This document shows positions 31,401-37,863 of a stretch of 64,000 nt of DNA, in pieces. Position numbers and translations under genes: made by a program. Position 1 is the first letter of the stretch. The number at the start of each line of letters is the position of its first letter. Source of the stretch: Diplonema japonicum (Eukaryota > Euglenozoa > Diplonemea > Diplonemida > Diplonemidae); contig OZ025710.1 in NCBI GenBank assembly GCA_964019335.1, forward strand, positions 62,001 through 126,000, written 5' to 3'. Under the pieces are notes generated by a model. It saw only the letters and a program-made list of their open reading frames with translations, did not search any database and was not told the origin of the DNA.

Positions 31401-31492
31401 TTGCCCTCTGCTCCCTTGTCCTCCAAGTGTCTGAACGGGTTCGCCAACGCGTCCCGCACATTCTCCGCGTAATCCATCATGAGGCCCAACAT
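19478..31492 (-). CDS. Giant coiled-coil protein, about 4,000 aa, with internal duplications
   Basis: The frame is open for 12 kb from the ATG at 31492 (MLGLMMDYAENVRDAL). Residues 1-200 are a mixed helical head, followed by an acidic/Ser-rich hinge (REDSDEEEDDEYDTLSNFD; then STPRRSSGRPSSG). Nearly all the rest is heptad-type coiled coil rich in Lys, Glu, Gln and Ala. It is built from variants of a unit: AELKKQQDIKKQADEDFKQV, then SNEKATLAKDCKALE, then EKSSVEAKLAEMTKATQAK. Near the C-terminus a CxxC-like CLACKQYQ is seen. It is probably a long structural rod or tether (cytoskeleton, basal body or Golgi), but no named family fits. A 45-nt intron is likely at 19664-19620 (GTATGG...CCCAG). It is a multiple of three, so the frame survives either way; unspliced it would encode a run of five Ile. 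Confidence 0.88.
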   Translation of the reverse strand: MLGLMMDYAENVRDALANPFRHLEDKGAEGNQLPPKSRFKQEVLTKKIFELEEQVRTLHNEKDLLTLGRAEVDGKVELMKRLREAHERANNMRVERDEIKGALDKLHVSYRMMEQRAQNFEEELIKAKADVGLWSELTNERNKYARKLESTASRLLLASNHLKMQKILTKRKNDELMEAKKLIPFHLREDSDEEEDDEYDTLSNFDNVSMASTPRRSSGRPSSGHSMEYYASRAAGLEESNAHLNRQNAELQHNLNTLQVQLSICKGNMTELNDEKISLLTRNSSLEGEKVATQLQLTVLEKENEEYRKRSNERNSVQNQLSQFRDVLAGNHETSSDLAKLSQDHTALKEQHLQIKAYTASLEARANQIPELQSRFAEIQNKASAAEKTLVEQGTQLAEREKLIVKLEQSKKQADDEVKRLHSDKSVLDMQLQESKRSVQKMEKDIAASGSKELETQKAYHDKELNGAMQQIQQHLKACHEAQELATTEKTTRASVEKALEDMRTRGEAMQAELVNARKALDDAEEKQKQAASEIGSLQGQLERTKKAADETVHSLRKETADRQKQQEQRVGADKDAVQKQLMAAEKSTAERLAQLGEKEKYVTKLEAARKQADDEVKKLVGENSALQAKLAEAVRTSAAQMKELSQRNIEETTALRTEKESLQAKLDAKIADIMQHLEAQKKLEASAMQLTHERDSIAKECKRVESQQEQAVNEKNSFQKHATERAAQLSEKEKYITKLEGLKQQTDDEVKRLVSVNTQLETQLAEATRLCEVQAGREVQAADSAKKLQEEVKKLQDSRKGMDAEIAKAENEKTMLAKDHKALAERFAEAKEALAKAENEKKRLESQLRDTNNEKTQSVAKTSAETHKLTADVLELTKRKSAVEAELVRAQEKERHMTKATEQLRSDLKKQEDRTKQADAKFNQTEKDCKALETQVADVKKALAATEQVVEVEKKHKNTLEAQLAEVRKGASEQTALRSKLESLEKKTKEQTQLLVKEKSSLEAKLNEAAKSTQAKESQAALEKAKAAEEVKKLQIELKKQQDIKKQADEDFMQVSNEKATLEKALASAKQAVDEAAKTHKKTADDLQQKVTSEKSTLQAQLENAKRAAEEAKKQAGQEKSVLEVQLTNLKKKCSEQEMQCSKLEGVKKQFEAKVDTLEQEQAKGAEGAKQLQAELKNLQKSRKSADVDLEQLRNEKTVITRKHDELKAQLTTALQSADVEAKKLKQADNEKSNLLKEVANLKQKVEEATKERCTQLDVLKQNIAQQEKVGADKDAVQKQLMAAEKSTAERLAQLGEKEKYVTKLEAARKQADDEVKKLVGENSALQAKLAEITKAAQERESQMTKERTKTAAETHKFQSELGKLQDMKRQADVDIAKVSGEKAVLDTQLAELKNKLSERGQQTEKLENSKQCLDEQVKQLTAEKSSLDAKVLEISKRAEEAKMQVAKELDDLQKKCSEQEVQHSKLEGVKKELSKKLERLELEKSEQCEVAKAAQDKATQEAQEKTKVHQGVTKLQAELKKQKDVKKQTDADLRQVTTDKTTLQAQLEEIRKTLTATERLVEVEKKHNITLQTDLDELRKRSADQEAQHKKLESLKKQVDEQAQTLAGEKSTLATKLTEATKTAQAKECHVSKAAEELKKLQAELKKQHDIKKQADEDFKQVLSEKATLSKDCKALEAQVRSIEEALATSEQAMDTEKKHGSTLQTELNDLKKKSSDQVAQHTKLEVQAKQLSEEKSSLAGKLAEAMKSAQAKESQSSQEKAKGAEELKKLQVELKKTDDARKQSEKEVKQLTGEKSSVEAKLAEMTKATQAKEGQVAKAAEEAKKLQAELKKQQDIKKQMDEQVKQLTGEKSSVEAKLAEVTKATQAKEGQVAKAAEEAKKLQAELKKQQDIKKQADEDFKQVSNEKATLAKDCKALEAQIAEVKKTLAATEKHNTTLQTDFDEMKKRSSDHEVQYKKLVSEKGVVEAKTAEEARKLQAELKKQQDIKKQADEDFKQVSNEKATLAKDCKALETQIADLKKVSEASFKKHEKEAGDVQQKAASEKSALQAQLVEAKKSLSASEQKVADEKKHGSTLQTELNDLKKKSSDQVAQHTKLEVQAKQLSEEKSSLAGKLAEAMKSAQAKESQSSQEKAKGAEELKKLQVELKKTDDARKQSEKEVKQLTGEKSSVEAKLAEMTKATQAKEGQVAKAAEDVKKLQAELKKQQDIKKQMDEQVKQFAGEKSSLESKLSEAVKSTQAKENQATHEKAKSAEEFKKLQAELKKQQNIKKQADEDFKQVSSEKATLSKDCKALEAQVRAIEEALATSEQAMDTEKKHGSTLQTELNDLKKKSSDQVAQLTKLEHLKKQMDEKVKQLTSEKSSLESKLSEAMKSTQAKESQAAHEKAKGAEDVKKLQAELKKQHDIKKQADEDFKQVSNEKATLAKDCKALETKLVDLRKVLKDAGQQHSVEKCSLQKKLDAMEKQLETAQKNVSDEKSSSKDKLAAAAKAADEHVDEMRGAQSTIKEMQHNIANLLKDVKTSGERLVKQQEKAGKDMRILRAEKTDISMEVVELKQTVQRLEAEQNKWQSTKQQLDTSIQLAQDAKELQEAEFNTLLDERTALQKQLADNKKATSNANQELRKLLEQEKKKGTASVTSLEQKVSDLKKLLQGTEAELKLLTGKKVEAEEALQKQLSASEKLTTKQAAQLSDNEKRVQKTANELKELTQEKASLETKLAETAKASKAREIQISDERKKLQAELKKQQDIKKQADEDFKQVSSEKATLTRDCKALEAKVETTAMSLSAAEQKVADEKKHGITLQTELNDLKKKSSDQVAQLTKLGEEKSSLAGKLAEATKSAQAKESQSSQEKAKGAEELKKLQVELKKTDDARKQSEKEVKQLTGEKSSVEAKLAEMTKATQAKEGQVAKAAEEAKKLQAELKKQQDIKKQMDEQVKQLTGEKSSVEAKLAEVTKATQAKEGQVAKAAEEAKKLQAELKKQQDIKKQADEDFKQVSNEKATLAKDCKALEAQIAEVKKTLAATEKHNTTLQTDFDEMKKRSSDHEVQYKKLVSEKGVVEAKTAEEARKLQAELKKQQDIKKQADEDFKQVSNEKATLAKDCKALETQIADLKKVSEASFKKHEKEAGDVQQKAASEKSALQAQLVEAKKSLSASEQKVADEKKHGITLQTELNDLKKKSSDQVAQLTKLEHLKKQADEHVKQLTGEKSSVEAKLAEMTKTSQTKEGQVAKAAEDVKTLQAELKKQQDIKKQGDEDFKQVSNEKATLSKDCNTLKNDILKAHADVEQMQKKSADSQKQASSLKSQVDEMKKASAKQAAEYTERIDMLEKVNVQSKKLTSEKSSLEAELKKLRAEMVKQQETGKRAMTERTELEKNCKSLEDELAAQKAEHSKQSAQARTTLEDLEMANHEDAKKAADEKRAAEGEVKKLQAELKKQQDIKKQADEDFKQVSNEKATLAKDCKALETQIADLKKVSEASFKKHEKEAGDVQQKAASEKSALQAQLVEAKKSLSASEQKVADEKKHGSTLQTELNDLKKKSSDQVAQHTKLEVQAKQLSEEKSSLAGKLAEAMKSAQAKESQSSQEKAKGAEELKKLQVELKKTDDARKQSEKEVKQLTGEKSSVEAKLAEMTKATQAKESQVAKAAEEAKKLQAELKDAQQVQHDLKHATDKSKAFATQVADLEKQLEASEQQSKKAEDKSKALELKMANLASTVKEQDDKMAEMEQEREEAAGKAREVMKLQMEKAGLKEKLEESKKETLKLERGITSLKAAGSGAEKELEEAKAKMQRMAEERSEVSSQQGNIDAMQGLLKQRDVELIKAQRELEQMKAFREHNEVSLKKEVKDLHVTNKALKKDNLEKDGVLVVMQDKVKEATRAAQTAKVGMKRKRDEDCLACKQYQKDLESNKKMQETTAEKFQRLKLLFQTKKEVMMERTKRLREEYGNKKIIIIINKKPSTFHKPSEDNKILQKLQESGRGNGRQSCPPPSLPGSAFDSSRMRKSV
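19620..19664 (-). other. Likely 45-nt intron in the giant coiled-coil gene
   Basis: The donor is GAGGA|GTATGG and the acceptor AAACCCAG|TACC. The donor matches introns in the ABCD, small-cysteine-protein and carbonic anhydrase genes. The intervening sequence is AT-rich (an AAT repeat) and would otherwise encode an unlikely KKIIIIINKK insert. Confidence 0.6.
20560..26286 (-). repeat. Long near-identical internal repeats in the giant gene
   Basis: At least two overlapping duplications are visible. About 21930-23010 matches about 25206-26286 (offset 3,276 nt, exactly 1,092 codons) and about 20560-21190 matches about 24915-25545 (offset 4,353 nt, 1,451 codons). The core with SEASFKKHEKEAGDVQQKAA thus occurs three times. 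By eye only scattered single-base differences separate the copies, many of them silent. A separate shorter repeat pairs about 27530-27670 with about 29590-29790 (KVGADKDAVQKQLMAAEKS). All offsets preserve the frame and heptad pattern. Confidence 0.9.
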
Positions 31493-31585
31493 TGTGTTTG
31501 CGGCCTCCTTGTCCTGTGGTGTAGTGCGGTGTGGTGTGGTGATGGTGCAACTAAGTATAAAGTGGGCGATTTTCAGCCCTTTGGG

Positions 31586-32806
31586 TTAAATTTTATACTT
31601 CGTTGCGTTCTCATTAAGTGTTTTCTTCAGGAACTCCCCTGCGGGGGTTCGATCTTCAGAACCTGCACAACGATGCTCCAGCAGCAGCGATAAGACGTCT
31701 CGTGGAATATCTTTGAAGGCCGCCTCCACCTCATCGGCCGTGTAGGGCACCAGCGAGCCTTCCACATCGTTATAAGCGGCCTTGGCCACGGCCAGCATAT
31801 GGTGTGTCATGGGGGCATCGGGTGCGAGGGTGAGGTACTGAGATGCTGCTGTTGCTGTGAAGCAGATCGTTTTCGGTTCAGGGACGTTGCTGAACGTGTG
31901 AGTGTAGATGAAGCCCGCGAGAGGCACGAAGGGAGCAAAGTACAGCATGGGGATCAGTGCCTTCTCGAGACCAATGTTGAGAATAGCGTTAGGCTCGGGC
32001 GGTACAAACCCGTGCTTCTCAAACAGAGAGCAGAAGTCCCCCCATTCCGGCCGCATTAGCATAGTGCCCATCTCCAGTAGCACATCAGTCACTTCTAGCA
32101 GCACATCGCCCTCCGCGATCTGCGCAGGGTCCACAGCGCACTCCACGTAGTGCGGATAGAAGCTGCTGTCCGTTCCTGTCGGAGACTCGTTTGCCAGCGT
32201 ACTCTCCTTATGCAAAGGGTACAAGTTCAAAGGTCCCGTCGGGTCGGGTGACGAATAGAATAAGTACGTGGCACACCATGCATCGCTCGGTAGATCGTCC
32301 TCCCATGTGAACCTGCTGTAGTGATAAGTCTTCAGGTCGCTCCCGCACCACTCTTTCACGACCTCTCTTGCAGCCTTGCACTTTGACAGCAAGTCCTTCG
32401 TGAAGAACGGGCGTGCCCCGCAGAATACCTGTAGAGGCGGCAGGAGCGGGATTTCTCCAAAATGAGACTTTACAGTACGCACTTTGGTCGCGCTGTCGAG
32501 CCAGGGTGCCTCGTCCTCGGCGGCGGGAAACATTTCCTTATAAGCCTCCGTGGGAGTGTCGAAGGCTAGACTCACTGAGCCGTCTTGAATGAGATATTTC
32601 ACTGGCAGGCCCACCACGTCTTCGATCGCGAAGCCGTCGCGGAGCCTCTCTCGCATCGCGAGCCTACACGCAGTGGCGATCTGCATCAGGTTCCTTCGTA
32701 CTTCTAAGTCATTGACACACCGAGGCGACCACCCTTCGACATCAAACTGCACCGATGTCCCGTTGTCGCCGCTCACGTCTTTTATGAAGTACTCAATGCG
32801 TGTCAT
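31586..32806 (-). CDS. Unknown protein, 406 aa
   Basis: I chose the ATG at 32806 (MTRIEYFIKDVSGD). It sits 6 nt after an AG preceded by a pyrimidine tract, and the open frame upstream simply translates that tract. The protein looks globular and evenly composed, with notable segments LPPLQVFCGARPFFTKDLL, YHYSRFTWEDDLPSDAW and LYFAPFVPLAGFIYTHTF. I recognise no domain or catalytic motif and see no clear signal peptide. The gene starts only 71 nt after the stop of its upstream neighbour and ends 93 nt before the giant coiled-coil gene, so it is firmly inside the cluster. Confidence 0.72.
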   Translation of the reverse strand: MTRIEYFIKDVSGDNGTSVQFDVEGWSPRCVNDLEVRRNLMQIATACRLAMRERLRDGFAIEDVVGLPVKYLIQDGSVSLAFDTPTEAYKEMFPAAEDEAPWLDSATKVRTVKSHFGEIPLLPPLQVFCGARPFFTKDLLSKCKAAREVVKEWCGSDLKTYHYSRFTWEDDLPSDAWCATYLFYSSPDPTGPLNLYPLHKESTLANESPTGTDSSFYPHYVECAVDPAQIAEGDVLLEVTDVLLEMGTMLMRPEWGDFCSLFEKHGFVPPEPNAILNIGLEKALIPMLYFAPFVPLAGFIYTHTFSNVPEPKTICFTATAASQYLTLAPDAPMTHHMLAVAKAAYNDVEGSLVPYTADEVEAAFKDIPRDVLSLLLEHRCAGSEDRTPAGEFLKKTLNENATKYKI

Positions 32807-32811
32807 TTTCC

Positions 32812-32860
32812 CTGTAGTGTGTATTGGTAGTAATTTACAAAGAAAAAAAGAAGAAGAAAC
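32812..32860 (-). promoter_or_regulatory. Polypyrimidine-AG trans-splice acceptor in a 71-nt gap
   Basis: On the minus strand a T/C-rich stretch (TTTCTTCTTCTTTTTTTCTT) is followed by ACCAATACACACTACAG with its AG at 32813-32812, then GGAAA and the ATG. The upstream gene stops at 32878. This is the clearest trans-splice acceptor in the window. Confidence 0.6.
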
Positions 32861-32877
32861 GCGAGAAGGGCCACCCA

Positions 32878-34824
32878 CTAGATCAAGTCCGCCAGTTCGC
32901 TGTGTAGGGAATTGAACTCCAAGGACACGCCCGGAAGGACGAGAGTCTCTTGAAGCTTCTTAAACATCCCAAAGATAGTCCCGCTGTTCATACTAGACGT
33001 CATGCTCTTTCGAACGCGTGAATCGCCGTCTGAGACGCCCATGCCTGTCTCTGCACGGGACGCAGCATGGTGCATGAACATGTGGTAGCCCAGTAGAATG
33101 CAAAGCCGCATCTCGTTGATAGGCAACAGGTTGTGTAGGGCAGGACGTCTGGGCCATTTAAAGCCTTCGTCCACTTCTTCAAGGAGCTCACTTGAGGTCA
33201 TTCCGGACATCTCTGATTTAACAAGCACCACTGCTCGTGCCTCTTCGTATTCCAACTTGCAGAGTTTCATCTCTTCTTGCCACCTCCCGATCCTCAGGCG
33301 GTGCACGACCCGTTGTCTATCCATCACCGCTCTTAGGATCTTGTTCTTTATAAACCCAGGTACAGTTAGTTCAATCGAGTCCGCCAGCACTGTTGACATT
33401 ATGTGCTGTGCCACCTTCACCTGCGACGCCGTGTCCCTTGTATACCTCCCCGCTTCCTCGGCGTAGTTGTATGTTTCTGATGGTTGCTCTCTGACGATCT
33501 TGCCCTTGGATTTCCTTCTTGCTTTGCCATCTGTGTTGTACTTCCTCACTCGCTCAGCGTCACATTGAAGGATGCCTTCCAGTGTCTTATCCCATTGCCT
33601 TGCTAGCAACACAACGTTTGCTTTAATCACTGGATCCCGTTTTCGCCACCACTTCTGCACAAACCGTGCAGCGCCCACCATCTGCTTCACGAGGTACGAG
33701 ATGCGTGTCTTCATGGACTCCGCGTGCAGGTGCTTTGCGATCAGTTGCGCACACCGCCTCTTCCGCAGTATTCGCGCCATCATCAAGAACAGCCAAATGT
33801 GCTTGCGGAGTGTTTCGAGCGCTTCGTTCTTCAGTTTGCGCTTCGGGTTCGTAGGGCTCATCATACTTGCCACAGAGTTCATTACTATCTTCAGTTTTAA
33901 GGGTTTTTGCGTTTCCCTGCTTTCTTTTTCCTCTTGCTTACTTTTCCGCCAGTCTTCAACTATGGTCCCGAAGGTCATGACCGTCTGCGCCAATATCACA
34001 TAAACTCCAAACGGCTTTATCGTTTTGTGTTTCCTCTGCCTGTGCATCTGCAAGGTAGAGGCCCTGCTTTCATAAAGCTCTTGTTGTCGCTGGCTTGCTT
34101 TTGCATACACAGATTCACGGTGCGACGAGGCCATCTCGGCTGCCTTTGTTTGGTGGTTGGCCTTGCAGTGTGGTGACAACATGAGCGGGGGGCTGAGCGG
34201 TCGTTTATTTCGCTGGTCTCTCCGTCGTATTTCTCTGACTCGGGACACCTTAAGCGTGAAGGCGCGCATGCCTGCGGTGTTGTTCTTCAGAGTCCGTACA
34301 ACGGAAGGGGAGTAGCCCTTGACTGCTACCTGTCGCTTGATGCGCTTCATTGCCGCGGCGTCGGGTGATTTCAGAAGCTGGTCGTTGTCGAGGAACCAGT
34401 ACCGCTCTTCGGGGAAGAGCTCACAGTCGCTTTCGGCGACAGGGTTCTGCAAAGGCAAGGACAAAGGCTTGTCTTTGAATGAACGTTTTCTCAACGGGCT
34501 CCTGTCGAAGTACCTGCGGTCTCCGATCTCCGTTCTCGACAGCATGTCGTTGATCACGTTCTGCATGCTGTTCATCCTCTCCATCCCCGGCAGCTGTGCC
34601 AGCAACGGTTGCTTCAGCGGCGTTGCGTTGCTATTCGACATCATCAACAGTTTCTTCACCTTCGTGTTCTCCGTGTCCGTGCACATACACAACATTTTCC
34701 CGTTCTTGATCCCTCTATACCAGCTCCTTTCTCTGTCCCGCTCTTTCTCCTTGCACTCCGCCATGCTCAAACATGGCAGGACTTCATTCGGTAGTGACGA
34801 GGTCACGCTACGTGCCGCGTCCAT
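32878..34824 (-). CDS. Basic protein with IQ-like helices, 648 aa, unknown
   Basis: The first in-frame ATG is at 34824 (MDAARSVTSSLP); the codon two upstream is GTG. TTGTCTTACAG, with AG at 34847-34846, lies just before it. The N-terminal third is Ser/Pro-rich; the middle and C-terminal parts are strongly basic helices. KHIWLFLMMARILRKRRCAQ and VGAARFVQKWWRKRDPVIKA resemble degenerate IQ (calmodulin-binding) motifs. Proteins of this type are common in kinetoplastid flagella and cytoskeletons, but that is analogy only. The C-terminal 100 residues (ALHNLLPINEMRLCILLGYH) look globular. Confidence 0.7.
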   Translation of the reverse strand: MDAARSVTSSLPNEVLPCLSMAECKEKERDRERSWYRGIKNGKMLCMCTDTENTKVKKLLMMSNSNATPLKQPLLAQLPGMERMNSMQNVINDMLSRTEIGDRRYFDRSPLRKRSFKDKPLSLPLQNPVAESDCELFPEERYWFLDNDQLLKSPDAAAMKRIKRQVAVKGYSPSVVRTLKNNTAGMRAFTLKVSRVREIRRRDQRNKRPLSPPLMLSPHCKANHQTKAAEMASSHRESVYAKASQRQQELYESRASTLQMHRQRKHKTIKPFGVYVILAQTVMTFGTIVEDWRKSKQEEKESRETQKPLKLKIVMNSVASMMSPTNPKRKLKNEALETLRKHIWLFLMMARILRKRRCAQLIAKHLHAESMKTRISYLVKQMVGAARFVQKWWRKRDPVIKANVVLLARQWDKTLEGILQCDAERVRKYNTDGKARRKSKGKIVREQPSETYNYAEEAGRYTRDTASQVKVAQHIMSTVLADSIELTVPGFIKNKILRAVMDRQRVVHRLRIGRWQEEMKLCKLEYEEARAVVLVKSEMSGMTSSELLEEVDEGFKWPRRPALHNLLPINEMRLCILLGYHMFMHHAASRAETGMGVSDGDSRVRKSMTSSMNSGTIFGMFKKLQETLVLPGVSLEFNSLHSELADLI

Positions 34825-34845
34825 CGGCACTGCGGTGTGTTCATA

Positions 34846-34860
34846 CTGTAAGACAACAAA
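34846..34860 (-). promoter_or_regulatory. Predicted trans-splice acceptor (TTTGTTGTCTTACAG)
   Basis: A T-rich tract ending in TTACAG with AG at 34847-34846 lies 22 nt before the ATG of the IQ-like gene and fits the pattern of the other acceptors. Confidence 0.45.
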
Positions 34861-34926
34861 GAAAGTATGGAAGAAACGACTGATGACTTGGTAAAAACAC
34901 GATAAACTAAGATACCTGCTTCTTCA

Positions 34927-35892
34927 CTATGCAAGCTTGGGTAGCGTGTGCAGGGCAAGGTTGCCCCCCACATCGCCGGTCACGATATGTCTCTCCGCTA
35001 ACCAGACAGGGCACGCTAGGCAGGTTACTGTCTCAGGGCATTGCACTGCGGTAACCAGAGAGCTCGACGCGTCATCCTCCTCCGCCTCCTGCTCGTCTTC
35101 ATCGTCTTCGGGGAACTCCCAGAGGGCCACATAACCGTTCTTCCCTGCCGTCCACAGTTTGCTCCCTTGCCACACTACGTCCTCCACGGGAACGTTCTCA
35201 TGCGGCTTCCACACGTTGAGCGGCTCATACTCCTCATTGAAGACCCACACCGTGCCGTCCATGATGCCGAGGGCTACCTCCGGAGTTCCTGATGCTGACG
35301 AAATGCTCAGCGAAGTCGGGAATGGGGGGTTGATGACCTGTGGCCCCGACAGTTGCAGTCCGGGGAGCTCTATTGTGTTGCTTGTCCCGCCCTCCGCATT
35401 GTACGTGGTGCATGCCAGCGTGCAGTCCATGCCCGTGGACCACACAGTGTCTCCGCATATTCCAACACCTGAGACAACATTCCCGTGCGGCACGACTCGC
35501 ACACCTGTGCCGTTCTTTTCCTTTATAACCGCCCCTGTCTCAAGTCCCACAATCACCTCACCCTCGTTCACAGTTAGCGACGTTATGTCCCCCTCGAAGT
35601 CATGTCTCTCGCCATACTCCTTCACCACGATCATGTGGTCGTTCACCCTTGTGTCGATGTGGTAGCAATTTGCTCCGCTTGCGGCCAGCAGCACATCCCC
35701 ATTCCACGCCACTTCGTCAACGCCCTTTCGATCGAAGCAGTCGATGCACCGCACTGCCTTGTTGACGCTAACGTCCCACACCCTCACAGTGCCGTCGTCA
35801 CTGGCGGTGGCCACAGTACTGGTCATGACTGCTGACGCCGCAATGCTATTGATCACCGCTTTGTGCCCTTGCATCCATTGAGTGTCTGCCAT
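34927..35892 (-). CDS. WD-repeat protein, WDR53-like, 321 aa
   Basis: I favour the ATG at 35892 (MADTQWMQGHKAVINS), which aligns with WD40 proteins that start directly in the first blade; another in-frame ATG is at 35931. Recognisable blades include VATASDDGTVRVWDVSV near residue 30, LGIMDGTVWVFNEEYEP in the middle, and KLWTAGKNGYVALWEFPED, then an acidic loop (DDEDEQEAEEDD) and a last blade ending HIVTGDVGGNLALHTLP. LSGPQVINPPFPTSLSIS before a blade resembles the equivalent stretch of animal WDR53, of the same size class. WD40 propellers are protein-interaction scaffolds, often substrate receptors. The gene starts 13-52 nt after the carbonic anhydrase stop, so its trans-splice signal must overlap that gene's end. 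Confidence 0.75.
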   Translation of the reverse strand: MADTQWMQGHKAVINSIAASAVMTSTVATASDDGTVRVWDVSVNKAVRCIDCFDRKGVDEVAWNGDVLLAASGANCYHIDTRVNDHMIVVKEYGERHDFEGDITSLTVNEGEVIVGLETGAVIKEKNGTGVRVVPHGNVVSGVGICGDTVWSTGMDCTLACTTYNAEGGTSNTIELPGLQLSGPQVINPPFPTSLSISSASGTPEVALGIMDGTVWVFNEEYEPLNVWKPHENVPVEDVVWQGSKLWTAGKNGYVALWEFPEDDEDEQEAEEDDASSSLVTAVQCPETVTCLACPVWLAERHIVTGDVGGNLALHTLPKLA

Positions 35893-35944
35893 GATCCCAA
35901 CCCTACCTGGATGCTCTGTGTTTCTCTGCATGGTGCTCACTGCA

Positions 35945-37064
35945 CTACTCTGTTTCGGAAGACCCAACAGTGCTGACCTCGATCGCTTCGTTGGGTAGGT
36001 TGTGCATGGGCTGATGCGTCGGGCGCTTCCTGCGAAGCACCACGACCGCAGTCCCCAGCATGACAAGCATCACGACGCCCATCAAAGCAGCGGTGCTGTT
36101 GGCACCGGTGAGTGATCGGGGCAACACGTTCTGCACGGGTGTGTTGGAATAAAGCACTCGCACTCGCAGAGGCAGGACGGGGCGGGCTGTGGATGACTCG
36201 GAAGTCATTCGCATGGCGGTTCTGAAGGCCTGCAGCTGTGCAGGGGCCATCCCGAGCGGCTTTGTGAAGACGTGCCAGCGGACACCTTCAGTGCAGGGTG
36301 GGGTGGTGAGGGACCCACTGTATGTGACGTAGGTACCACCGTCAAGAGCAACGGAAAGGGAAGGTACTATGGCGCTGCTGCTGTTTGTTGGGTGGGAAAA
36401 GGTTTTGTTGGCTAGGAAGTACTCGGGAAGCTTTTCCGGTGTTATGGGCGCTTCTGGGAGCCCTGCGTCCCAGATGGTCTGCAGCCAGGAGCTGTGGCTG
36501 TCCTTCTTGGCATCGAAGAGAACACCTACTACGGCAAGCTCACCTGCACTTGACTTGTGCACAAAATGCAACTCCAAGTCACTACGTCGGCCGTTTACGG
36601 TGTGCTCGGAAGGAGCGTGGAAATGGAAGCTGTCCATCATGAACTTGGTACTGATCTGTTTACCGTTTGAGATGGGGAAGAGGCTGCACGTGCCCTCAGT
36701 GGGCGTAACCTTGACAGCCATCTGCGTGTTCTCAGCAGTGAACCCTTTGAAATCCGCGCACTTAAACAACTGTGTGAGGATAAGATGAAGGTGTGCTCTA
36801 TCATACCAAGTCCTCCAGTGTTTTCTCAGCCACCTCATTAGTCAGGTCTATCGGAGATTGCTTGGTGCCCTTGCAGTCAGGGAACGTGGTCCCCCAGTCG
36901 GCCGGTCCTTTCATATCGTTACTCAGAAAGTCATACGCCCACTAATAAGAATGTTTGGGAGGAAGAGAGAGGGGAGGGGAGGGGAGGAATACCTTTACGT
37001 TGTCCCCCTGTGTCTCGCTCACTAATGTGGCCAGCCAAACAGTTGTTATCATTGCTTTCGACAT
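35945..37064 (-). CDS. Alpha-carbonic anhydrase, membrane-anchored, three exons, 343 aa
   Basis: Exons are 37064-36993, 36941-36807 and 36769-35945. Introns of 51 nt (GTATTC...TTATTAG) and 37 nt (GTATGATAG...CACACAG) are both phase 0. The spliced start is MSKAMITTVWLATLVSETQG, a signal peptide, then WAYDFLSNDMKGPADWG and CKGTKQSPIDLTNE, the classical alpha-CA opening. FHFHAPSEHTVNG and LELHFVHK supply the three zinc histidines, and SGSLTTPPCTEGVRW is the conserved substrate-pocket block. A C-terminal helix (MGVVMLVMLGTAVVVL) and a basic tail suggest a type I membrane enzyme hydrating CO2 at the cell surface or in an endomembrane lumen. Without splicing the frame starts with an unrelated sequence and loses exons 1 and 2. 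Confidence 0.93.
36770..36806 (-). other. Carbonic anhydrase intron 2, 37 nt
   Basis: The donor is GACTTG|GTATGA and the acceptor CACACAG|TTGTTT. It is the shortest intron found here. Its removal joins TLEDL to LFKCADF in frame and restores the alpha-CA sequence. Confidence 0.85.
36942..36992 (-). other. Carbonic anhydrase intron 1, 51 nt
   Basis: The donor is GTAAAG|GTATTC and the acceptor TTATTAG|TGGGCG. It joins the signal-peptide exon to the conserved WAYDF exon without changing phase. Confidence 0.85.
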
Positions 37065-37623
37065 TTTCCACACCTTTTTGCTCCCTTTTTTTTTTTTTTT
37101 TTTTTTTTTTATTTAGTGTACCCTAAAAAAGTGGGCAAGGTAAAGGCAAAGCTGTTGTAAAGTTACCCAAAAATGCTGCCTCCGCGTAATCGAAAATTGT
37201 TGAGTGCAGAAAAAAAAAAAAAAAAAAAAAAAAAAAAGAAGAAGAAGAAGCCAGGAGGTCAGTTTACACACCACTACAACAGACCTAAGTCATACAATGT
37301 ACAGGAGTAGCACAATGCCTACAGGAGAGCTAGCCAGAGCTGGAGCAACGACTTCGGGGGCATCTTTGCACACTCCGAGACAAAAAAAAATGAAAAATAA
37401 AACACTAGAAGAGACAGAAGGGGGAATTCTGTTTGGCTGCCCATGATGTACGTAGCACTTAAGAGGGTAGAGGAAGAAAGGGAAGAAAATGGCATCAAAA
37501 AGAAATTAAAGAAGCCGATCGGGGGGTGGAGGAAGAATAGGAAGAACAAAGCGCCATTCCATTAGATATTTTTTGACCACCCCCCTATTTTCTGTGTTAA
37601 TCGTTTTACTCCTGTCAATAATA
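37065..37623. other. Intergenic, between carbonic anhydrase and the piggyBac element
   Basis: Contains T run 37087-37110 and A run 37209-37236, then purine-rich sequence. The short open frames here are homopolymer-derived. I see no gene. Confidence 0.6.
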
Positions 37624-37627
37624 TTAA

Positions 37628-37640
37628 CCATCTACCAACG
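37628..37640 (+). repeat. piggyBac left terminal inverted repeat (13 bp)
   Basis: CCATCTACCAACG directly follows TTAA and is the exact reverse complement of 39420-39432. Confidence 0.92.
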
Positions 37641-37863
37641 GACCATTTTTGCCCACCAGGGGGTAAATTTTCAGAACTTCAAAAAAAACTATTCTAGCGC
37701 AACGCTGGGGCTATATGCCCCCGGAAATGCCTTCAGATGTCCCAATTCTAGAGAGAGGGTGCCCACAGCAGGGCCCACCCCCACAACATTGTCAAAAATA
37801 TCGTTCCCGAAGTGCCCGAGAGGGGGTACAAAAAACAAGTCAAAAAGAATCGACTGTAAAATT

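Noticed and set aside
36770-36838. Alternative carbonic anhydrase start MRWLRKHWRTWYD
   Set aside because: It reads exon 2 in the wrong frame and then through the 37-nt intron; the spliced model restores signal peptide and conserved alpha-CA sequence.
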